The notes under the pieces were generated by a model. That model was not told the origin of the DNA and searched no databases. It saw only the letters and a list, made by a program, of their open reading frames with translations. Shown in pieces: positions 12,801 to 16,027 of a DNA stretch of 16,027 bases; within the stretch, counting starts at the first letter, position 1; every line of letters starts with the position of its first letter. This stretch comes from an uncultured Bacilli bacterium. Lineage in GTDB: Bacteria; Bacillota_I; Bacilli_A; RF39; UBA660. The stretch is taken from contig CAJUJA010000026.1 in the NCBI GenBank assembly GCA_910586635.1, positions 1-16,027 on the forward strand, in the 5' to 3' direction. The translations under genes and the position numbers were made by a program.

Positions 12801-13919
12801 CACAACTATCGTGAAAAGTTTGAGTTATATAAATTTAGAAGTTTAAATGATTACCATCATGCCCATGATGCGTATTTAACAGCGGCACTTGGTGAATATA
12901 AAACAAATCATTTAAAGGCATCTATTGATTATGCTGAGTTAAAAAGTTTGAATAAAAAATTATATGACAGTGGTAATTATCAAACTTTGAAAGATGGTTA
13001 TGTGATTAATAGTTTGGATCCCAATATCAATACATTCTTTCAGTTTTATGATGAAGATGGAGTTGTGACTTTTGATATTGAAAAGTTTAATCAAACAATA
13101 GAAGATACTTTATATCGAAATGATATATTAATTAGTAGAAAGACAGAGAAGAAAACAGGAGAATTTTATGATCAAACTGTTTATGGAGCAAATGCAAATA
13201 AAAAAGGATTATCTATTAAAGAAAATTTAAAAGGGTATGGATGTTATAGTAGTATTAATTGTTCTTATTTAAGCTTTATAGAATATAATCATAAGAAAAA
13301 GATGATTGGTATTCCTATCATTATTGAGGAAAAATCAAAAAGAAAACCAGAAATAAAAAGAGAATTTATAAAAGAACACTTAGGACTAAAAGATGATAAC
13401 TTCAAGGTACTAAGAGAGAAAATTTATTTTAATAGTATAATTGATTATAAAGGACAAAAAGTGTCTATTGTTGGATATTCTATAGGTAATGGAAACTGTG
13501 AATTAAGAAATGCTACAGAATTAAGATTTAAAAAAGAGCAAATGAAGGTGTGGAAATATGCTTTCAATGTTGCACTAAATCATAAGAAAAGCAAGTTAAC
13601 AGAGCAAGAATTAGAAAAAGATTTAGAAGAAATTATAACATATTTATTATCACAGAAAAATTATCCACTTTATCAAAATGCGATAGAGAAAATAAATAAG
13701 TATTATCAATTACATTCATTAACTTTAGAAGATAAAATGAAAATGGTAGAACAGCTAATGAATCTATTTAATTGTGACAAAATTAATTGTAATCTAAATC
13801 CTATAAATGATTCGAAATTAGGAGATAGAATAGGAAGATTAAGCGGATGCAATATTACAGGTGGAGTGATATACAATACCTCAGTAACAGGAATTAGGGA
13901 AATAACAGATGAGCTTTAG
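9885..13919 (+). CDS. cas9: Cas9, type II-A RNA-guided DNA endonuclease
   Basis: A 1,344-residue Cas9, close in size to S. pyogenes Cas9. GTG 9885 is chosen because AGGAGG (9869-9874) is 10 bases upstream; the ATG at 9834 lies in the anti-repeat and has no ribosome site. RuvC-I is YDIGLDIGTTSVGWAV with D11. The Arg-rich bridge helix is at about 52-70 (RRMFRSTRRRYDRRRKR). RuvC-II is NIMLEMARG with E782. HNH is YEIDHIIPRT with H861 and N884, the same 23-residue spacing as H840/N863 in SpCas9. RuvC-III is YHHAHDAYL with H992 and D995. The C-terminus TSVTGIREITDEL resembles the SpCas9 end. All catalytic residues are present, so both strands should be cut. The PAM cannot be read from sequence. It overlaps cas1 by 11 bases. 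Confidence 0.98.
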   Translation: MTNKKYDIGLDIGTTSVGWAVMGCEDFKVIRKGNKAMWGVRLFDEATTAEQRRMFRSTRRRYDRRRKRVQLLQEEFKDEISKVDPDFYQKMRESFYKEEDLENKKIPITIEEKEMIRKYYKEYPTIYHVRKKLIDSKEKMDIRLVYLAIHHIIKYRGNFLQEGNHFKISNLSIKEKLENTFQLLLEDSAMDLSKENLSLIDLDLVESAFQEVSKNDRKLRLEKEFSNGFDKKKSKELTKMLVGDSFSLNILFDQDNEENIKISFKGTSYDDNYQKLEKEYGDYLEVLDSFKELYDTVLLKQLFKGSKEESISKLMVERYECHQQDLKLLKKIYRSPEDIYHLYKRMFKSKEKACTYENYLHNQITYDELKKQIIKDFKEITTCSNSSKITDLEEKIMKKLQEEIFLPRISDSDNGKFPYQLNKSELEQILKNQGKYYPFLLNTLEDGTYKIVRLLEFRIPYYVGPLNSTTDKKEGINPNSWMVRKEEKVSITPYNFYEVVDLTSSAEEFIERMISNCTYLLEEKVMPTNAILYSKFKVLNELKQIKVGEKGKEERLSQEIQMHIFKNLFLKEEGTITDKKFKTYLKKDSNFDMYENLSVTGYSADQKFSSNMQSYLDFFGEHGIFLGVDYKVEDAEEIIRLITVFEDKEILQKKVKSLFPQLEKESMKKICAKKYRGWSSLSKKLLQEVYYEDQKTKEKKNIITLLEKTNENFMQILNNKKYQFQDKIDQLNKVDSSKKISYELVSDLATSPAVKKGIYQALKVVEEIINYMRYEPENIMLEMARGDEKKQRKDDRKKYIEKLYETNKKQIENYNILHRQLKSFDKIDSDKLFLYFIQEGKSLYSGTPLDINQLETYEIDHIIPRTLMKDNSIDNKALVLSSENHIKAASFVLPEQFRTPYMKSFWQHLKNMKLLSVKKYHNLCRYKFDEKTISGFINRQLVETRQICKHVANIIKNYHKNSNVIYMKANLSHNYREKFELYKFRSLNDYHHAHDAYLTAALGEYKTNHLKASIDYAELKSLNKKLYDSGNYQTLKDGYVINSLDPNINTFFQFYDEDGVVTFDIEKFNQTIEDTLYRNDILISRKTEKKTGEFYDQTVYGANANKKGLSIKENLKGYGCYSSINCSYLSFIEYNHKKKMIGIPIIIEEKSKRKPEIKREFIKEHLGLKDDNFKVLREKIYFNSIIDYKGQKVSIVGYSIGNGNCELRNATELRFKKEQMKVWKYAFNVALNHKKSKLTEQELEKDLEEIITYLLSQKNYPLYQNAIEKINKYYQLHSLTLEDKMKMVEQLMNLFNCDKINCNLNPINDSKLGDRIGRLSGCNITGGVIYNTSVTGIREITDEL

Positions 13920-14778
13920 AACAGTTGTGCTTACGAGGCAGTCAAAGTTAAGTTATAAAAATAGATTTTTAGTAGTAAAGAAGGACTTGGAAGAAAAATA
14001 TATTCATCTTTCGGAAATTGATACAATAATCGTAGATTCTATTTCAGTTTCTTTATCTTCTTACCTATTAAAAGAATTATCCGATAATAAAATTAATATT
14101 ATATTCTGTGATGAGAAACATAACCCATTTGGTGAACTAAAAACTTTCTATTCAGCTCATAATTCTAGTAAGAAAATAATAAAACAGATGAAGTGGACAA
14201 AAAGGCAAAAAGATGATTTGTGGGAAGTTATCATCAAAAATAAATTATCTAATCAAATCAATGTATTAAAAAAAGCTAAAAAGAATGAGTATCAATTGAT
14301 TGAAAGTTATCAATGGGAGGTAAAATCTGGGGATAAGAGCAATAGAGAGGCTCATGCAGCAAAGGTTTATTTTAATGCTTTGTTTGGTAAGAAATTTATT
14401 AGACATAATCCAGATAGTATTAATGCCTCCTTAAATTATGGATATGCAATATTACTTTCTACAATTAATAAAGAAATAGTAAAAAATGGTTATTTAACAC
14501 AAATAGGAATCCATCATAAAAATGAATTTAATGAGTTTAATCTTACTTGTGATTTAATGGAAGTATTTCGTCCGGTAATTGATCATTTTGTTTATTTTAA
14601 TAAGGATAGAGAATTTAATACAGAATATAAACTAGATATTGTAAATGTTTTAAATCGAAATTTTAATTATAAAGGAAAGAATTATACTTTAAAGGACATT
14701 ATTGAAAGGTATGTAAAGAATGTATTTGATGTTTTAGAAGAGAAAAAGAAATATCAGGAGTTTATTTATGAGGGATAG
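13909..14778 (+). CDS. cas1: Cas1, CRISPR integrase
   Basis: A 289-residue metal-dependent integrase that, with Cas2, inserts new spacers at the leader end. Catalytic residues are recognisable: E147 in SNREAHAAKVYFNALFG, the histidine in QIGIHHKNEFN (202/203), and D215/E218 in NLTCDLMEVFRPVID. Type II Cas1 length. The start overlaps the cas9 end by 11 bases and has AGGGA upstream, so it is translated from the cas9 mRNA. Its end overlaps cas2 by 11 bases. Confidence 0.97.
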   Translation: MSFRTVVLTRQSKLSYKNRFLVVKKDLEEKYIHLSEIDTIIVDSISVSLSSYLLKELSDNKINIIFCDEKHNPFGELKTFYSAHNSSKKIIKQMKWTKRQKDDLWEVIIKNKLSNQINVLKKAKKNEYQLIESYQWEVKSGDKSNREAHAAKVYFNALFGKKFIRHNPDSINASLNYGYAILLSTINKEIVKNGYLTQIGIHHKNEFNEFNLTCDLMEVFRPVIDHFVYFNKDREFNTEYKLDIVNVLNRNFNYKGKNYTLKDIIERYVKNVFDVLEEKKKYQEFIYEG

Positions 14779-15088
14779 AGTAGTGAGAACCATTGTATTT
14801 TTTGATTTGCCTAATATTTATGCAAAAGATAAAAGAAATTATAATCTGTTTCGTAAGTTTTTGTTAAGGGAGGGTTTTATTATGATGCAGGAATCGGTAT
14901 ATTCTAAGATTGTACTGAATCAACAACAAAGTGAATTATTAGCTGAACGAATTCGAAAAAATTCTCCTAAAAAGGGTTTGATTCAATTATTAACTATAAC
15001 AGAAAGACAATATTCAAAAATAGAATATATTATAGGAGAGTCAAATACTAAAATTATTAATAGTGAGGATAGGTTAGTAGTCTTATGA
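14768..15088 (+). CDS. cas2: Cas2, adaptation protein
   Basis: A 106-residue ferredoxin-fold protein. RTIVFFDLP near the N-terminus holds the conserved Asp (D13), followed by YNLFRKFLLREGFIMMQESVY, the typical Cas2 helix and strand. It bridges two Cas1 dimers in the spacer-integration complex. CAGGAG lies upstream of ATG 14768. It overlaps cas1 by 11 bases and csn2 by 4 bases (ATGA), marking one tightly coupled operon. Confidence 0.96.
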   Translation: MRDRVVRTIVFFDLPNIYAKDKRNYNLFRKFLLREGFIMMQESVYSKIVLNQQQSELLAERIRKNSPKKGLIQLLTITERQYSKIEYIIGESNTKIINSEDRLVVL

Positions 15089-15744
15089 TGATAAAAACAA
15101 CATTTATAGAAAAGAAAATAGAATTAAGTCATGATTATGTGAGATGTATAGAAATTGAAAATAAATCTTACTTTTATCGTTTGATAGACTCTTTAAATAA
15201 GGTTAGCAATGGAGAAGTATTAGATGAGCTTTCTTTGGATGAGATGAAACAAAATAATATGATTCTAATTTTAGATTATTTGAATTTTAGTGAGAACTTT
15301 AAAAAGATTAGTAACGATATTCAAAAACTAATAAAAGAAAAAATAGATGAAGTAGATTATGATGAGTTAAATAGAAGATATAAGAAAGTCATAAATATAT
15401 GGAAACGTGTAATAAGTAAAATAGAAATTCCTATTTCTGTAGTAGAGGATATGAATATTGATAGGTTAATAAAAATGTTAAATGTTAGGATTAATTTTAG
15501 TGATAACTTACTAAATAATTTATTACTTTTAATAGATATTAATAGGGAACTAGGTAATGAAAAGGTTTTAGTCTTTGTTAATTTAAAGCAGTATTTAACA
15601 AAAGAGGAACTTCAAGAATTATATAAATATTCTATTTATAATCAACAAATAATTATGCTTATTGATTCACAAAGCTATGGTGTTTCTAACAAAAATGAAA
15701 AAAAGATATTAATAGATGATACTTTAGAGGAATATGTGTTATAA
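15085..15744 (+). CDS. csn2: Csn2, type II-A adaptation protein
   Basis: A 219-residue Csn2 of the short form, the marker gene of subtype II-A. Csn2 proteins form tetrameric rings on DNA ends during spacer capture. Identity rests on operon position, length and the family pattern (LILDYLNFSENFKKISNDI, then VLVFVNLKQYLTKEELQELY and IIMLIDSQ near the end). The start is ATG 15085 or the next ATG at 15088. The stop codon TAA lies inside the TATAAT -10 box of the array 2 leader, so the array promoter begins within the gene's last codons and no terminator intervenes. Confidence 0.93.
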   Translation: MMIKTTFIEKKIELSHDYVRCIEIENKSYFYRLIDSLNKVSNGEVLDELSLDEMKQNNMILILDYLNFSENFKKISNDIQKLIKEKIDEVDYDELNRRYKKVINIWKRVISKIEIPISVVEDMNIDRLIKMLNVRINFSDNLLNNLLLLIDINRELGNEKVLVFVNLKQYLTKEELQELYKYSIYNQQIIMLIDSQSYGVSNKNEKKILIDDTLEEYVL

Positions 15745-15825
15745 TTTAGATAGTGATATAGATACTACCATTTAATCAGGTTAATATTCTATGTAGTTAA
15801 TCGATATTGTCTAAAGCCATTTGAG
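15737..15825 (+). promoter_or_regulatory. Leader and extended -10 promoter of CRISPR array 2
   Basis: TGTTATAAT (15737-15745) starts a leader homologous to that of array 1 without gaps. It has six substitutions up to 15783 and is then identical through the first repeat. Unlike array 1, no good -35 lies 17 bp upstream, where csn2 coding sequence sits. It may depend on the extended -10 or on read-through from the cas operon. The 11-base segment complementary to the first repeat (15766-15776) is conserved. Confidence 0.75.
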
Positions 15826-16027
15826 GTTTTAGATCTATGTCATATTGAATGGTATTAAAACCACAAAAAGATATCGATAAATTTATGAGTTGTTTTAGAT
15901 CTATGTCATATTGAATGGTATTAAAACTTATATTATATAGCCTATCAAAAAAAGAGGGTTTTAGATCTATGTCATATTGAATGGTATTAAAACCTGATGA
16001 CTGGGATTACTCTATGCGAGGCTGTTT
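15826..16027 (+). CRISPR. CRISPR array 2, continues past the window
   Basis: Perfect 36-base repeats at 15826, 15892 and 15958 with 30-base spacers, plus the first four bases of a fourth repeat at 16024. Repeats and all three spacers are identical in sequence and order to the first three of array 1. This is the usual place for a type II-A array, downstream of csn2. Its true length is unknown, and the right end may reflect an assembly duplication. Confidence 0.93.

Noticed and set aside
9038..16027. Transposon or insertion-sequence boundaries around the CRISPR locus
   Set aside because: No transposase gene, terminal inverted repeats or target-site duplication is visible. The flanking direct repeat is explained by the array copies.

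Overview
The window is a strongly AT-rich stretch of a low-GC, endospore-related Firmicute (class Bacilli or an allied gut lineage). The evidence is the AT bias, Gram-positive Shine-Dalgarno sites, a T-box leader, CotJ spore-coat genes and a type II-A CRISPR-Cas locus. TGA is used as a stop and TGG as Trp, so this is the standard bacterial code and not a mycoplasma code.

Positions 1-5870 are housekeeping. They hold the 3' end of an rmuC-like gene; a small membrane protein overlapping a DUF3603-like gene; trpS on the minus strand with a Cys motif close to that of Fe-S TrpRS enzymes; an unknown 101-aa protein; an apparently Asn-specific T-box ahead of a ProX/YbaK-type tRNA deacylase and asnS; and a membrane-anchored J-domain protein. 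Positions 5870-7870 are accessory. They hold a GNAT acetyltransferase and a flavin split-barrel protein (minus-strand pair), a DUF5661-like protein, a 44-codon minus-strand ORF with an in-frame amber codon, and tRNA-His(GTG). Positions 7870-9020 hold a spore-coat operon in which CotJA and CotJB appear fused, followed by the CotJC manganese catalase.

Positions 9038-16027 are the main item: a complete type II-A CRISPR-Cas locus. The order is promoter and leader, array 1 (five spacers, decayed 3' end), terminator, tracrRNA on the minus strand, cas9-cas1-cas2-csn2 as an overlapping operon on the plus strand, then a second leader and array that runs off the window end. The second array repeats the first: the last 42 leader bases, three repeats and three spacers are identical over 244 bp, offset by exactly 6,679 bp, while the outer leader carries six substitutions. 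The cas operon is therefore bracketed by direct array copies, or the right end is an assembly artefact.

The tracrRNA is encoded antisense to the cas9 5' leader. Its promoter lies between the cas9 Shine-Dalgarno site and the leader, with the -35 box just upstream of the cas9 start codon. The sense strand there resembles a CRISPR repeat, which suggests a built-in autoregulatory layout. Both leaders also carry an 11-nt segment complementary to the first repeat, matching the leader-RNA/repeat hairpin idea known for Streptococcus Cas9 arrays.
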